Counted from the stretch's first letter, positions 47,419 to 56,946 are shown. The stretch is DNA of 64,000 nucleotides from Pseudomonas sp. B28(2017) (GCF_002113025.1 NZ_NEJH01000002.1:891466-955465); one strand, 5' to 3'. Numbers and translations: made by a program. The notes: generated by a model from the letters alone, not told the origin.

Positions 47419-48729
47419 TCAATGCGCGCCAGCGGCAGAACAGCCTGCGACTCTCGGTATCCGCGCACCGAAGTACGCCGCACTGCCTACGCCCACCGCG
47501 CCCATCACCGCACTGAACATCACACAGATCCATGGACTCCACGGCATCAGACCGATCAATAACAGCGGTGTGATGCTCGCCCACGCGGCGTAGGCAATGT
47601 TGTAGGTGAACGAAATGCCCGAGACACGAATTCGCGCCGGGAACAGGCTGACCATCACCGATGGCACCGCGCCGACCACCCCGCAGGCCAGCCCTGCCAC
47701 GGCATAGGCCAGGCCGATCCAGTCGCCGCCCATGATCAGGCAGGCATACAGCACGCCGATGCCCAGCGGCAGCAGCAGGCTATAGAGCATCACCGTGCGC
47801 CAGGCGCCGATGCGGTCGACCAGCAACCCGGCGAGCACGCAGCCGATGTTCAGGAACACGATGCCCAGCGCGCTCAAGGCGAAGGTATGGCTGGCGCTCA
47901 TGCCAAAGACTTTCTGCATCATGGTCGGGGTGATGACCACGAACACCACCACGGCCGAGGTCAGCACACAGGTGAGCATCATCGCCGGCAAAATGGCCAG
48001 GCGATGCTCGCGCAAGACCGTGCGCAGCGGCAGTTCGCCGACCGCCTCGCGTTGCGCCTGCATGGCCATGAACACCGGGGTTTCGTTGAGCCAGCGGCGC
48101 AGCCACACGCCAATCACCCCAAACACGCCGCCGAGCAGGAACGGGTAACGCCAGGCGTAATCGAGAATTTCCGCTGGAGTGAATGCCTGCGCCAGGAAGG
48201 TCGCGGTCAACGCACCGATGAGGTAACCGAAGGTCAGCCCTGCTTGCAGGAAGCCCAAGGCATAGCCGCGATGGGCGATGGGCGCGTGCTCTGCGACGAA
48301 TACCCAGGCACTGGGCACCTCACCGCCCACCGCCGCACCTTGGAGGATGCGCAGGGCCAACAGCAGCAACGGTGCGAAATAGCCGATTTGCGCGTAGGTC
48401 GGCATGATCCCGATCAGCAGGCAGGGCAACGCCATCATCAGGATGCTCAGGCTGAAGACTTTCTTGCGCCCCAGACGGTCGGCGAAATGTGCCATCAGTA
48501 TGCCACCCAACGGCCGAGCCAGATAACCGGTGACGAAGATCCCGAAGCTTTGCAGCAGGCGCAGCCACTCGGGCATTTCCGGCGGGAAGAACAACTGACT
48601 GAGGGTCAGGGCGAAAAACACGAAGATGATGAAGTCGTAGATTTCCAGTGCCCCGCCGAGGGCAGCGAGCCCCAGGGTCTTGTAGTCCGAGCGGCTGAAC
48701 GGCGCCGGGCGCGAATCGGTGTTAGTCAT
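47419..48729 (-). CDS. MHS-family metabolite:proton symporter
   Basis: This 436-residue major facilitator starts MTNTDSRPAPFSRSDYKTLGL. It has about 12 helices, FADRLGRKKVFSLSIL between helices 2 and 3, and RILQGAAVGGEVPSAWVFVAEHAP, characteristic of the metabolite:H+ symporter group (ProP, citrate or shikimate carriers). The substrate is unknown. AGAG lies eight bases before the ATG at 48729. It is divergent from the AtoE gene. Confidence 0.85.
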   Translation of the reverse strand: MTNTDSRPAPFSRSDYKTLGLAALGGALEIYDFIIFVFFALTLSQLFFPPEMPEWLRLLQSFGIFVTGYLARPLGGILMAHFADRLGRKKVFSLSILMMALPCLLIGIMPTYAQIGYFAPLLLLALRILQGAAVGGEVPSAWVFVAEHAPIAHRGYALGFLQAGLTFGYLIGALTATFLAQAFTPAEILDYAWRYPFLLGGVFGVIGVWLRRWLNETPVFMAMQAQREAVGELPLRTVLREHRLAILPAMMLTCVLTSAVVVFVVITPTMMQKVFGMSASHTFALSALGIVFLNIGCVLAGLLVDRIGAWRTVMLYSLLLPLGIGVLYACLIMGGDWIGLAYAVAGLACGVVGAVPSVMVSLFPARIRVSGISFTYNIAYAAWASITPLLLIGLMPWSPWICVMFSAVMGAVGVGSAAYFGARIPRVAGCSAAGAH

Positions 48730-48930
48730 GAAAAGAACTCTGGCACAGGCAAAAACCAAGACGCCCATGGTCTACGCAAATGCACCGGCGGACAACCCGT
48801 TAGACCAAAGTCCCATAGCCACGAAACAGCCCCACAAAAATCCTCGGCTTGAATTAATGTTGGCGCCTGTCCAGACGGGCCGTTGCCGCCCCGAAGACCA
48901 CAACAAACATAAAAATCCGAGGTACCCTCC

Positions 48931-50349
48931 GTGGCCGCCAAGATCGAAGATAGCCGCTCCGCCCGCTTTGCCCTGCACTGCTCAAGTTTTGCCGAACGCT
49001 GGTTCCCCGACTCCTGGGTGTTTGCCGCCCTGGCGGTGATTATCGTGGCCCTGGCCACCATGGCGATGGGAGCCAAACCCACCGACGCCGCCATGGCCTT
49101 TGGTGATGGCTTCTGGAGCCTGATCCCCTTCACCATGCAGATGGCCTTCGTGGTGATCGGCGGTTATGTGGTCGCCAGTTCGCCGCCAGCGGTAAAGCTG
49201 ATCGATCGCCTGGCGAAAATCCCGAAAAACGGTCGCTCTGCCGTGGCCTGGGTCGCCCTGATTTCCATGGTCGCGTCGCTGCTGAACTGGGGACTGTCGC
49301 TTGTCTTCGGCGGCCTGCTGGTGCGCGCCCTCGCCCGTCGTACCGATCTGAAAATGGACTATCGCGCCGCCGGTGCCGCCGCCTATCTGGGTCTCGGTGC
49401 CGTGTGGGCATTGGGCCTGTCGTCGTCCGCGGCACAGTTGCAGGCCAACCCGGCGAGCCTGCCGCCATCGATTCTGTCGATCACCGGGGTGATTCCATTC
49501 ACCCAGACGATCTTTCTCTGGCAGTCCGGCGTGATGTTGCTGGCCTTGATCGTGATCTCGCTGATCATTGCCTACGCGACCGCCCCCGGCCCGAATTCGG
49601 CGCGTGACGCCAAGGCCTGTGGCGTCGACCCGAGCTTCAACTTGCCGCCGCTGCAACCACGCACCCGCCCCGGCGAATGGCTGGAATACAGCCCGCTGCT
49701 GATGATCCTGCTGGTGCTGCTGGCCGGTGGCTGGCTGTTTCACGAGTTCTCGACCAAACCGGCGATCAGTGCGATTTCCGGGCTGAACACCTACAACTTC
49801 CTGTTCATCATGCTGGGGGCCCTGTTGCACTGGCGTCCGCGCAGCTTTCTGGATGCCGTATCCCGTGCGGTGCCGACCACCACCGGCGTGCTGATCCAGT
49901 TCCCGCTATACGGTTCGATCGCCGCACTGATGACCACGGTCAAAGGCGCCGATGCACAGACTTTGGCACACCACATCTCGACCTTTTTCGTCAGCATTGC
50001 CTCCCACGACACTTATGCCCTGCTGATGGGCGTGTACTCGGCGATTCTCGGTTTCTTCATTCCGTCCGGTGGCGGCAAGTGGATCATCGAAGCGCCGTAC
50101 GTGATGCAGGTGGCCAATGACCTGAACTATCACCTGGGTTGGGCCGTGCAGATCTACAACGCCGCCGAAGCCTTGCCGAACCTGATCAACCCGTTCTACA
50201 TGCTGCCGCTGCTGGGCGTGCTGGGGTTGAAGGCACGGGACCTGATCGGTTTTTCCTTCGTGCAGTTGCTGGTGCACACGCCACTGGTGCTAGTGTTGTT
50301 GTGGGCACTGGGGACGACGCTGGCGTATTTGCCGCCGGTAATGCCGTAA
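48931..50349 (+). CDS. atoE: AtoE-family short-chain fatty acid transporter
   Basis: This 472-residue membrane protein has about 11 helices and the AtoE family blocks ADAWVFAAL-like opening, GLGAVWALGLSSSAAQLQANP and GFFIPSGGGKWIIEAPY. AtoE takes up short-chain fatty acids such as butyrate. It starts at a GTG at 48931 behind CGAGGT. No ato catabolic genes follow, so the uptake system is separated from its pathway here. It has a clear terminator. Confidence 0.88.
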   Translation: MAAKIEDSRSARFALHCSSFAERWFPDSWVFAALAVIIVALATMAMGAKPTDAAMAFGDGFWSLIPFTMQMAFVVIGGYVVASSPPAVKLIDRLAKIPKNGRSAVAWVALISMVASLLNWGLSLVFGGLLVRALARRTDLKMDYRAAGAAAYLGLGAVWALGLSSSAAQLQANPASLPPSILSITGVIPFTQTIFLWQSGVMLLALIVISLIIAYATAPGPNSARDAKACGVDPSFNLPPLQPRTRPGEWLEYSPLLMILLVLLAGGWLFHEFSTKPAISAISGLNTYNFLFIMLGALLHWRPRSFLDAVSRAVPTTTGVLIQFPLYGSIAALMTTVKGADAQTLAHHISTFFVSIASHDTYALLMGVYSAILGFFIPSGGGKWIIEAPYVMQVANDLNYHLGWAVQIYNAAEALPNLINPFYMLPLLGVLGLKARDLIGFSFVQLLVHTPLVLVLLWALGTTLAYLPPVMP

Positions 50350-50354
50350 CCATG

Positions 50355-50386
50355 AAAAAGGGCCGATATTGAAATCGGCCCTTTTT
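50355..50386 (+). terminator. Intrinsic terminator after atoE
   Basis: AAAAAGGGCCGAT pairs with ATCGGCCCTTTTT around an ATTGAA loop. Confidence 0.88.
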
Positions 50387-50444
50387 GTTCCGCCCCGTCT
50401 GTTTCAGTATCTGCTGGTCTTAATACGCTGAAAAGGATCTGAGC

Positions 50445-51617
50445 ATGTTCAAACTCGCGGCACTCACCCTCGCAGCCCTTACCCTGAGCACCACCGCCCA
50501 CGCCGATGCCAATTTGAAGCTGGGCACTACCGAACGCGTTACCCGCCTCTTCGCCTACCCCAACAATTGCAACGTGATCTGCTTTCGCAACTGGACGCTT
50601 GAGCAAACCGTCGAGCATTACCTGACCCAGAGCGTGCAGCGCGATGGCTACGGCGACGCGAAGGTTCTGGTCAAAACCGACAATGGTCAGCTTCACGCAG
50701 AAATCATCGGCGTGCCCAACGGCTATGAAAAACCTTTGGCGGCACTGCTCGATGCCGGTGACCTGGCCTATAACGGAGCCAGCAAACTGAATGCCGACGG
50801 CAAGTGGGCGTATAGCTGGTACCTGTTCCTGCCGCTGGGCATGGCCCTGGAGAACCGCAAAAGCGTCGAGCTGCTGCACTTCCCGCCCGACTATTCGTTG
50901 ACTCAGGCCCAGGATTACCTGAAGTCCGCCACTACGGATCGTTGGGCCACGCTGCTCACTGCCAATGGCATCCCGGCCGAGCAGACGCCAGGCTTTCAGA
51001 CCATTGTCGACATCGCCCCCATCGCCGCCCCATCCAATGCAGGCAAAGACCTGGAGGGCGTCTACAGCTACTTCAACGACTACCAGACCACCATGGTCAA
51101 GAATGTCAGCCTGCACCCCGGCGGTGAAACATTGCCGATGGTCGCCTTCGGCGCACCGGTGCGTAACTGGATCAAACAACAATACGGCTCGACCGTGAAC
51201 GTGCTGGGCCTGGCGACAATCAGCCCGAGTGACGGGATGAAAGTGCGGGTGCTGGGTTCCAACCACCCGAGCTACATCTGGTACGCCGCCGACCCGGCGA
51301 ACTATTCCGGCAACGATGCCAAGGCCAAGGCCGATGCAGCGGGCCTGAAAGTCATGGGCCAGGATTTGAGCGCCGCGTGCTGGCAGGCCGTCATGGGCCG
51401 CCAACCGGACAGTAATGCTGATGTCGAGCTGAAAACCTGCACTCAAACCTGGCAAGTGGCCGAGAAAGAAAAAACCTGCCAGCTGTTCTACACCTCGATC
51501 CGCAACCTGACGCCTGGCCAGGCAGCAGCCAAATGTTCGACGGCGACGATTCAATTGCAGCTCAAACAGCTCAAGGCGCCAGCTCCAGCCACCGCCCTGC
51601 CTGTTCCACCGTTATAA
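50445..51617 (+). CDS. Exported protein of unknown function
   Basis: This 390-residue protein has a signal peptide (MFKLAALTLAALTLSTTAHA) and a mature chain with at least six cysteines in three parts (NNCNVICF near the start, SAACWQ, then KTCTQTW, KTCQLFY, AAKCST near the end), suggesting disulfides. It ends in a Pro/Ala-rich tail. I recognise no family. AAAGGA precedes the ATG. It stands alone between atoE and a SET-domain gene. Confidence 0.7.
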   Translation: MFKLAALTLAALTLSTTAHADANLKLGTTERVTRLFAYPNNCNVICFRNWTLEQTVEHYLTQSVQRDGYGDAKVLVKTDNGQLHAEIIGVPNGYEKPLAALLDAGDLAYNGASKLNADGKWAYSWYLFLPLGMALENRKSVELLHFPPDYSLTQAQDYLKSATTDRWATLLTANGIPAEQTPGFQTIVDIAPIAAPSNAGKDLEGVYSYFNDYQTTMVKNVSLHPGGETLPMVAFGAPVRNWIKQQYGSTVNVLGLATISPSDGMKVRVLGSNHPSYIWYAADPANYSGNDAKAKADAAGLKVMGQDLSAACWQAVMGRQPDSNADVELKTCTQTWQVAEKEKTCQLFYTSIRNLTPGQAAAKCSTATIQLQLKQLKAPAPATALPVPPL

Positions 51618-51637
51618 ACCGATTGCGGGCAGTCGAC

Positions 51638-51677
51638 CTGTCAGTTATGACAGTAGACTGCTCGCGATATCTGCGAG
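51638..51677. promoter_or_regulatory. Two inverted repeats upstream of the SET gene
   Basis: CTGTCA-GTTA-TGACAG (51638-51653) and CTCGC-GATATCT-GCGAG (51661-51677) lie in the 144-bp spacer. They could be operators or hairpins; neither has a T-tail. Confidence 0.35.
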
Positions 51678-51761
51678 AGGCTTGGGCCGTACCCACGTGC
51701 TGCAGCACTGACAGGATCGTCAGCCGGTGGAAGTTGCAGCACCCAGCCGACAAGGATCGTT

Positions 51762-52286
51762 ATGAGTGCTCATACCCTTCAAGGAAAACAACCACATCCT
51801 CCGCAAGGTATTTACCCCTTTTCGGAGCTGCCCGTTCGCCTGGGATTTCCGTCCCTGGCCGACTTCGAAATCATTGCAAACGCCAACGGACAGGCCACAG
51901 CCATTGCCGCACGACGCGAATTCCCGCGAATCACGCGTATCTGTCGGGCGTCGGGGCATTTGCTGCCCTATCGCCGCCGCCATACCCGCCAGCTCGCGCC
52001 GGGCGTGCATGTCTATGATCCGCGCTTCTGCGGACTGCTGCGACACTCCTGCGACCCCAATGTCTTTCTCGACATGAGCGAGTTGTGGTTATGGGCGCTG
52101 AAGGACATCAGCAAAGGTGACTGGCTGACCATGGATTTCGCCACCACCGAAGACAAACTGCAACGCCAGTTCGCCTGCCAGTGCGGCTCATACGATTGCC
52201 GTGGCTGGATTACCGGCTACGACGAATCGCCGAACGCCGACGGCCAGGCGTTTCTGCAACACTGGCGTCGGCGAAGCCACGATTGA
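51762..52286 (+). CDS. SET-domain protein
   Basis: This 174-residue protein has the SET core motif HSCDPNVFLD (about residues 104-113), then LWLWALKDISKGDWLTMDFATTED and a post-SET cysteine set CQCGSYDCRGWITGY. These are the S-adenosylmethionine and zinc sites of lysine methyltransferases. A protein-lysine methyltransferase activity is inferred from the family. The target is unknown. It has a GGAT site and is convergent with the carbonic anhydrase gene, with 6 bp between stops. Confidence 0.85.
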   Translation: MSAHTLQGKQPHPPQGIYPFSELPVRLGFPSLADFEIIANANGQATAIAARREFPRITRICRASGHLLPYRRRHTRQLAPGVHVYDPRFCGLLRHSCDPNVFLDMSELWLWALKDISKGDWLTMDFATTEDKLQRQFACQCGSYDCRGWITGYDESPNADGQAFLQHWRRRSHD

Positions 52287-52292
52287 CGGGCT

Positions 52293-52937
52293 TTATTGCG
52301 AACCGAGCGGACGCAGACGGTACTGCGGCGGCAATTGCTCGAAGCCACTGATGGTGGTGTTCAGGCTTTTCCAGCGACCGTCCTTGATGCCGTAGATGCA
52401 ACCGTGGATCGACAGGCTCTGCCCGCGGTGCCAGGCATTTTGCACAATGCTGGTATGGGCGACGTTGGCCACTTGCTGAATCACGTTGAGTTCGCAGAGG
52501 CGGTCGACCTGTTCCTCTTCGGTGGCCAGTTTGGCGAGTTCTTCGCGCTTCTCGTAGTAGAGATCGCGAATCGAACGCAGCCAGCCGTCGATCAGGCCAA
52601 ACTGGCGATCCTGCATCGAGGCGCGCACGCCGCCGCAGCCGTAGTGGCCGGTGACGAGGATGTGTTTGACCTTGAGTACGTCGACTGCGTACTGAATCAC
52701 CGACAGGCAGTTAAGGTCGGTGTGCAGCACGACGTTGGCCACATTACGGTGTACGAACAGATCGCCCGGTAGCATGCCGACGATCTCGTTGGCCGGCACC
52801 CGGGCATCGGAACAGCCGATCCACAGATACTCAGGCGTTTGCTGGCGGGCCAGTTTGGCGAAGAAATCCGGGTCTTCCTTGGTGATCGCGTCAGCCCAAC
52901 GCTCGTTGTTATCAATCAGGTCTTGTAAGTCGTGCAT
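52293..52937 (-). CDS. can: Beta-class carbonic anhydrase
   Basis: This 214-residue enzyme interconverts carbon dioxide and bicarbonate. The zinc ligands are in CSDARVP (about residue 42) and HYGCGGVRA (about residues 98-106). The C-terminus WHRGQSLSIHGCIYGIKDG is typical of the proteobacterial CynT/Can group. The ATG at 52937 has GAGG nine bases upstream; a TTG at 52952 is less likely. It corresponds to PA4676 by position. Confidence 0.95.
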   Translation of the reverse strand: MHDLQDLIDNNERWADAITKEDPDFFAKLARQQTPEYLWIGCSDARVPANEIVGMLPGDLFVHRNVANVVLHTDLNCLSVIQYAVDVLKVKHILVTGHYGCGGVRASMQDRQFGLIDGWLRSIRDLYYEKREELAKLATEEEQVDRLCELNVIQQVANVAHTSIVQNAWHRGQSLSIHGCIYGIKDGRWKSLNTTISGFEQLPPQYRLRPLGSQ

Positions 52938-53078
52938 GCTGTAAGGCCTCAAGAAAGATGCGCTGCTTTGACAGCCGACCGCCCGTCGGGGTCACGCCAG
53001 AATCGCAAGTGTTTTCGTTGGAATTCTCGTGTGTCCGGTGAGTCAACCCTAGTAAGGCCCACAGTATGAGGAATTGCC

Positions 53079-53483
53079 ATGACTGATTCACGACGTCCAT
53101 ACGATGCGGTGCAACCGGAGCCCATCGATGATAACGAAGACCGCATGGGCTCGGTGCATGAACTGAATTTCGACGACGAAGAACCCGGCGCCAGAATCGG
53201 TGACGAACTGCCGGACGAGGAGCGCGAGCAACTGATGCCACGCCGGCGCGTACGTGAAGCGGGCCTGACCGGCGCCTCGACCGACGACCATCAACCTACG
53301 GACGATGACTTGAGCCCGGAAACCCTGATCCGTGAAGACGGCGCCCGGGATGCCCATGAGGCGGGTAGTGATAACCGCGCGGATTGGGACCTGAGCATCG
53401 TCGACAAGGACGATATCGGTGGCGGGTATGGCCTGGATGAGGCGGAACTGGCGCGGCGGGATCCGATCGACAGGAAGCGTTGA
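53079..53483 (+). CDS. Acidic, probably disordered protein; often annotated PTS HPr-related
   Basis: This 134-residue protein starts MTDSRRPYDAVQPEPIDDNEDR and is rich in Asp, Glu, Arg and Gly, with few hydrophobic residues. It is probably largely unfolded alone. I recall pseudomonad relatives labelled serine kinase/phosphatase or HPr-related, but I see no HPr active-site His or kinase motif here. It is in the place of PA4677. No function should be assumed. Confidence 0.65.
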   Translation: MTDSRRPYDAVQPEPIDDNEDRMGSVHELNFDDEEPGARIGDELPDEEREQLMPRRRVREAGLTGASTDDHQPTDDDLSPETLIREDGARDAHEAGSDNRADWDLSIVDKDDIGGGYGLDEAELARRDPIDRKR

Positions 53484-53503
53484 TCGTTGTCGTCAGCAAC
53501 AAC

Positions 53504-53520
53504 GCCTTCGCGGGCAAGCC
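53504..53520. repeat. Partial REP element
   Basis: GCCTTCGCGGGCAAGCC matches one arm of a second REP class of fluorescent pseudomonads. The partner arm is absent or degraded. A similar single arm is at 59901-59917. Confidence 0.5.
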
Positions 53521-53534
53521 GAAGCTTTTTGACC

Positions 53535-53987
53535 TCAATCGACCAAAGTGCAGGCCATGACCACCGCATCTTCGCGCCCCCCAACCGCCGGGTAGTAATC
53601 CCGCCGCCGGCCGATTTCGTTGAAGCCATAACGTTCGTACAGCTTGAACGCCGCGGTATTGCTGTCGCGCACCTCCAGGAAACACTCCCGGGCGTCGGCC
53701 TTGTAGGCAATCGACATCAAATGCTCAAGCAAAGTCAGCCCCAGGCCACGACCCTGGTTTTCCGGCTTGACCGTAATGTTCAGCAGGTGCGCCTCGTCGA
53801 GGATGATCTGCACCACGCCGTGGCCTACCTGTTGCTGACCTTCGAACATCAGCCAGATCTGATACTTGCCCAGGCCATCGAGGAAAATCCCGCGAGTCCA
53901 CGGATGGCTGTAGGCCGCGTATTCGATTTTCAGTACAGCTTCCAGGTCAGCCTCGGTCATCGGGCGAAACGATACAGCGTCACTCAT
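53535..53987 (-). CDS. rimI: Ribosomal protein S18 alanine N-acetyltransferase
   Basis: This 150-residue GNAT enzyme acetylates the N-terminal Ala of ribosomal protein S18. Acetyl-CoA is bound by VKPENQGRGLGLTLLEHL (about residues 75-92), and substrate residues follow in LEVRDSNTAAFKLYERYGF. The length is standard. It overlaps the upstream psi-subunit gene by 8 bp, like holD-rimI of E. coli. Confidence 0.93.
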   Translation of the reverse strand: MSDAVSFRPMTEADLEAVLKIEYAAYSHPWTRGIFLDGLGKYQIWLMFEGQQQVGHGVVQIILDEAHLLNITVKPENQGRGLGLTLLEHLMSIAYKADARECFLEVRDSNTAAFKLYERYGFNEIGRRRDYYPAVGGREDAVVMACTLVD

Positions 53988-54765
53988 TCGATTCTTTCCA
54001 GCGCGCCATCAGCCGACGCATGGCTTGCCACACATCAGCCTTACGCTGTGGCTCTTCCATTAACAATTCCAGGCCCGGTACCGCCCAGGCCGTGCCCAGT
54101 CCCTCGATCTGCAACTCGCGATTGAACGCCCCGGCATCCGCTTCACCGGCAAACCGCACCGCGGGCAGGCCAATCAGCCACAAGCAAGCGCATGGCGTTT
54201 CTTCCATCCGCACAGAAAGGAAACCCTGTACGAAGTCCCTCGCGGCTTCCGGTCCCTGATCCATCGTGCCACGCACCAGCAACGGCCAGCGTACCGGCTC
54301 CCCGACGATCTGCGGGCTGTCCGGCAGACCGGCGGCGCGCAGCATGTCCTTGAGCAACAGGTAGGCAGGATCGCGGGTCTGGAAGGATTCGCCTGTGGGT
54401 AACTCCACCAGCAGCAAGCAGCGCCCGGCCCGCAGCAATTGCAGGGCGAAACGCGGGGGCGGCACGATCGGCGCCTTGACCACCACGGGCGCCTCTTCGG
54501 CCTCTTCCAGCGGTTTTGCACCGGTGCGCGTGCTTGCCTGCGATGGCCGCGGCACCTCGATCTTCGCCCGCTCGGCCGGTTTGACCACCGGCGCTACGGG
54601 CGTTTCAGCCACAACAGCCGGCACGACAGGCACGAGCGCAGCCGGCTCGGGCGTCTCCAGCAGTTCGGGCCGCGACGGCGCAGCAAAGGGCAATTCGGTG
54701 CGCGGCAGCCAGTTGACCACCTGCATGGCGGCCAGATAAGCGCGACGACGGGACTCGATAAGCAA
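53980..54765 (-). CDS. holD: DNA polymerase III psi subunit (cryptic pseudomonad form)
   Basis: This 261-residue protein lies immediately upstream of rimI, the place of holD in E. coli. I recall that PA4679 of P. aeruginosa, in the same position, was shown to be a divergent psi subunit of the replicase clamp loader. A Pro/Ala/Val-rich linker (about residues 33-95) precedes the compact C-terminal half with RFALQLLRAGRCLLLVELP. It is often mislabelled as TonB-like because of the linker. The start is TTG at 54765, with an ATG at 54726 as an alternative. Confidence 0.7.
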   Translation of the reverse strand: MLIESRRRAYLAAMQVVNWLPRTELPFAAPSRPELLETPEPAALVPVVPAVVAETPVAPVVKPAERAKIEVPRPSQASTRTGAKPLEEAEEAPVVVKAPIVPPPRFALQLLRAGRCLLLVELPTGESFQTRDPAYLLLKDMLRAAGLPDSPQIVGEPVRWPLLVRGTMDQGPEAARDFVQGFLSVRMEETPCACLWLIGLPAVRFAGEADAGAFNRELQIEGLGTAWAVPGLELLMEEPQRKADVWQAMRRLMARWKESNE

Positions 54766-54962
54766 AGGTCGGCCACTTGTGAATAACTAAAGTGCGCTGA
54801 TTCTACCGCCGTTCGCTCAAGATCGCCTGCTGTTGATCGATAGACTTCACCGATAGTCTTTCCACCTATGAAAAATGGCGACAGCCCGTCCCGAGAGTGA
54901 ATCGCATTGCCCCCGATGCAGTACAATCGCGGCTTTTAATCGCCAACCAGCCGGCCATTCCG

Positions 54963-56243
54963 ATGATCGAACCCAAGCGCGTCTTGCGCGCCCTCGCTGA
55001 ACACTGGGCACTTCTGGAGCCTCTGTGCGAGCACTTCGACCAAGGCACACTGAGCCTGAACGAACTGCGCACGCAACTGGCCGCCCAGCAACTCGACAGT
55101 ACGCCGCAGGACATCACCAGCCTGCTCGACGTGTGGATTCGCCTCGACATCCTGGTTCCCGTGGCCAAAAGCCCGAACCGTTTCGAGCTCAATGCGCAGA
55201 TTCACGACTTCCTCGCCTATCTGCGCCGTGAACACCGGCTGGGCCTGTGCCTGGAGATTGAAGCCTACCTGCGCCACCTGGAGCGTCTGGCCGGTTATAT
55301 CCAGGACGCGTTCGATATCCGCGACGGCAATGACCTCGCCCGCCAGTTGCGCCTGCTCGACATGCGCGTGCGTGACGTGCTGAAAAAGCTCGATAACGAC
55401 GAACAGGCACTGGTGGCCGTCGCCGAACGGGCGAAAACCAGCGACCGGCAGATTCCGTTGCGCCAGCGCTACGCCGAAGTGCTGGCGACCTGGGACGAAT
55501 ACGTCGAGCCGATGATTGATCTGGTGAACGCCGACGGCGCCTTCGAACAAGGTGTACGCAAGGTCGAAACCGTCTTGCTGAAAATGCTCAGCGAACAGCA
55601 ACGCCTCGGCCACCTGGTCGACGACGACATGCTGCTGCGCACCCACGCACGCATCCTCGAAATGCAGACCAGCGCCCAGTTGACCCTGCGTCATGCCCGC
55701 GAACTGCTGCTGCCGCTGCGTGAAGAAGCCCGCCGGCACAACGCCGTGACCCGTGGCGCGGCGCTGGCCTTGTCGATGATCCGTCGCAAGGGCCTCGACG
55801 CGGTGCCACAAGCGGCGATGCCGATGTTCACCCGCCCGCAAAGCACCTTCCTCGGCAGTGCCAGTCAGGTCGAAGCCTACGTTTATGCCCTGGCGCGTTT
55901 CGAACCGAAACCGGCGCGTTTCCCCAAGGCGCACAAGTCTCACAAGGGCGGCGATGCACCACGGGCGCCGCGCACGGTTCGGGAAATGCTCGAACGCTGC
56001 GAAGACGCCTTGCCGATGCCGGACCTGATGACCTGGCTGCTGGAGCAGGAACCAGACGGCGCCACCGACGAATTGCTGTACTGGTTCTCGCGCCTGTCGC
56101 GGGAAAAACGCTTCACTCGCGAGCGTCTGGAACGTCGCGAATACCATACTCACGAGCATCAGGTCAGCCTGCGCTCCTTCGCCCTGCTCTCGGTCAGCGA
56201 TGACGCCGCCGAGAATTCTGCGAGCACCCCAAATGCATCTTGA
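54963..56243 (+). CDS. mksF: MksF condensin subunit (kleisin-like)
   Basis: This 426-residue protein starts MIEPKRVLRALAEHW. It is helical throughout, like MukF/MksF, with an N-terminal winged-helix-like part and a middle of long helices. It bridges the MksB heads in the MksFEB condensin, which compacts and helps segregate the chromosome. The frame is open to a GTG at 54897, but the ATG at 54963 looks more native. It overlaps mksE by 11 bp, in a tight operon with mksB. Confidence 0.88.
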   Translation: MIEPKRVLRALAEHWALLEPLCEHFDQGTLSLNELRTQLAAQQLDSTPQDITSLLDVWIRLDILVPVAKSPNRFELNAQIHDFLAYLRREHRLGLCLEIEAYLRHLERLAGYIQDAFDIRDGNDLARQLRLLDMRVRDVLKKLDNDEQALVAVAERAKTSDRQIPLRQRYAEVLATWDEYVEPMIDLVNADGAFEQGVRKVETVLLKMLSEQQRLGHLVDDDMLLRTHARILEMQTSAQLTLRHARELLLPLREEARRHNAVTRGAALALSMIRRKGLDAVPQAAMPMFTRPQSTFLGSASQVEAYVYALARFEPKPARFPKAHKSHKGGDAPRAPRTVREMLERCEDALPMPDLMTWLLEQEPDGATDELLYWFSRLSREKRFTRERLERREYHTHEHQVSLRSFALLSVSDDAAENSASTPNAS

Positions 56244-56946
56244 TCTTTCCGAACTGTCCCAACTGGCGCCGATCTTTCGCGAGCTGTTCAAGGGTTACCA
56301 CGTCAGCCGCCGCGATCCGGAACTGTACGCACAGTTGTCGAACTTCCAGGACCAGTACCGCACGCTGTTCAAGGCCCTGGGCTTTGAACTGGTCTGCGAC
56401 ACCCGCGGCTTCTACTACTTCGTGCCGGACCTCGCGGCAGCGGCGGTGAACAAGACCGCCCAGCGTCTGGCCCTGTTCACCTTCATCCTCGTTGAGCACC
56501 TGGCCGATCAGGGCCGCGACCCGATCGCCGTGCTCGACGGCGGCAGCCTGGGGCGCGATGAGTTGCCGTCGCTGCTGGAAAAATACCGCGACCTGTTCAT
56601 CCAGGCCGAAGTGCAGACCCAGGACGAGCTGGAAGAAAAGATCATGCGGCGCATGACCCAGCTCGGTTTCGCCAGCGAAGAAAACGGCATCTACCGTTTC
56701 CTGCCGCCGATGCACCGTTTCCTCGATGTGTGCCTGTCGGTGCAGCAGGACCGCGATCTGGCCGCCAGCCTGCACAGCGTCCTGCCGTTGCCGGTGCCGG
56801 TACTGATCGACGAAGACAGCGACGAAAAACTGCTGCAGACCGATGACCCACTCGACCTCGCGGGTTTTGAAGAAGACAGCGAAGATGAAAGCGAAGAAGA
56901 CGCCTTAGCCCGGGCCATTGCCGAAGAACAGGAGCTCGACGCATGA
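56233..56946 (+). CDS. mksE: MksE condensin subunit
   Basis: This 237-residue protein starts MHLDLSELSQLAPIF. It has the winged-helix pattern of MksE/MukE-like kite proteins (FELVCDTRGFYYFVP and IYRFLPPMHRFLDV). An acidic tail of Asp and Glu runs from about residue 205. It binds the MksF kleisin. Its ATG overlaps the end of mksF, and its stop overlaps the mksB start (ATGA). Confidence 0.88.
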   Translation: MHLDLSELSQLAPIFRELFKGYHVSRRDPELYAQLSNFQDQYRTLFKALGFELVCDTRGFYYFVPDLAAAAVNKTAQRLALFTFILVEHLADQGRDPIAVLDGGSLGRDELPSLLEKYRDLFIQAEVQTQDELEEKIMRRMTQLGFASEENGIYRFLPPMHRFLDVCLSVQQDRDLAASLHSVLPLPVPVLIDEDSDEKLLQTDDPLDLAGFEEDSEDESEEDALARAIAEEQELDA

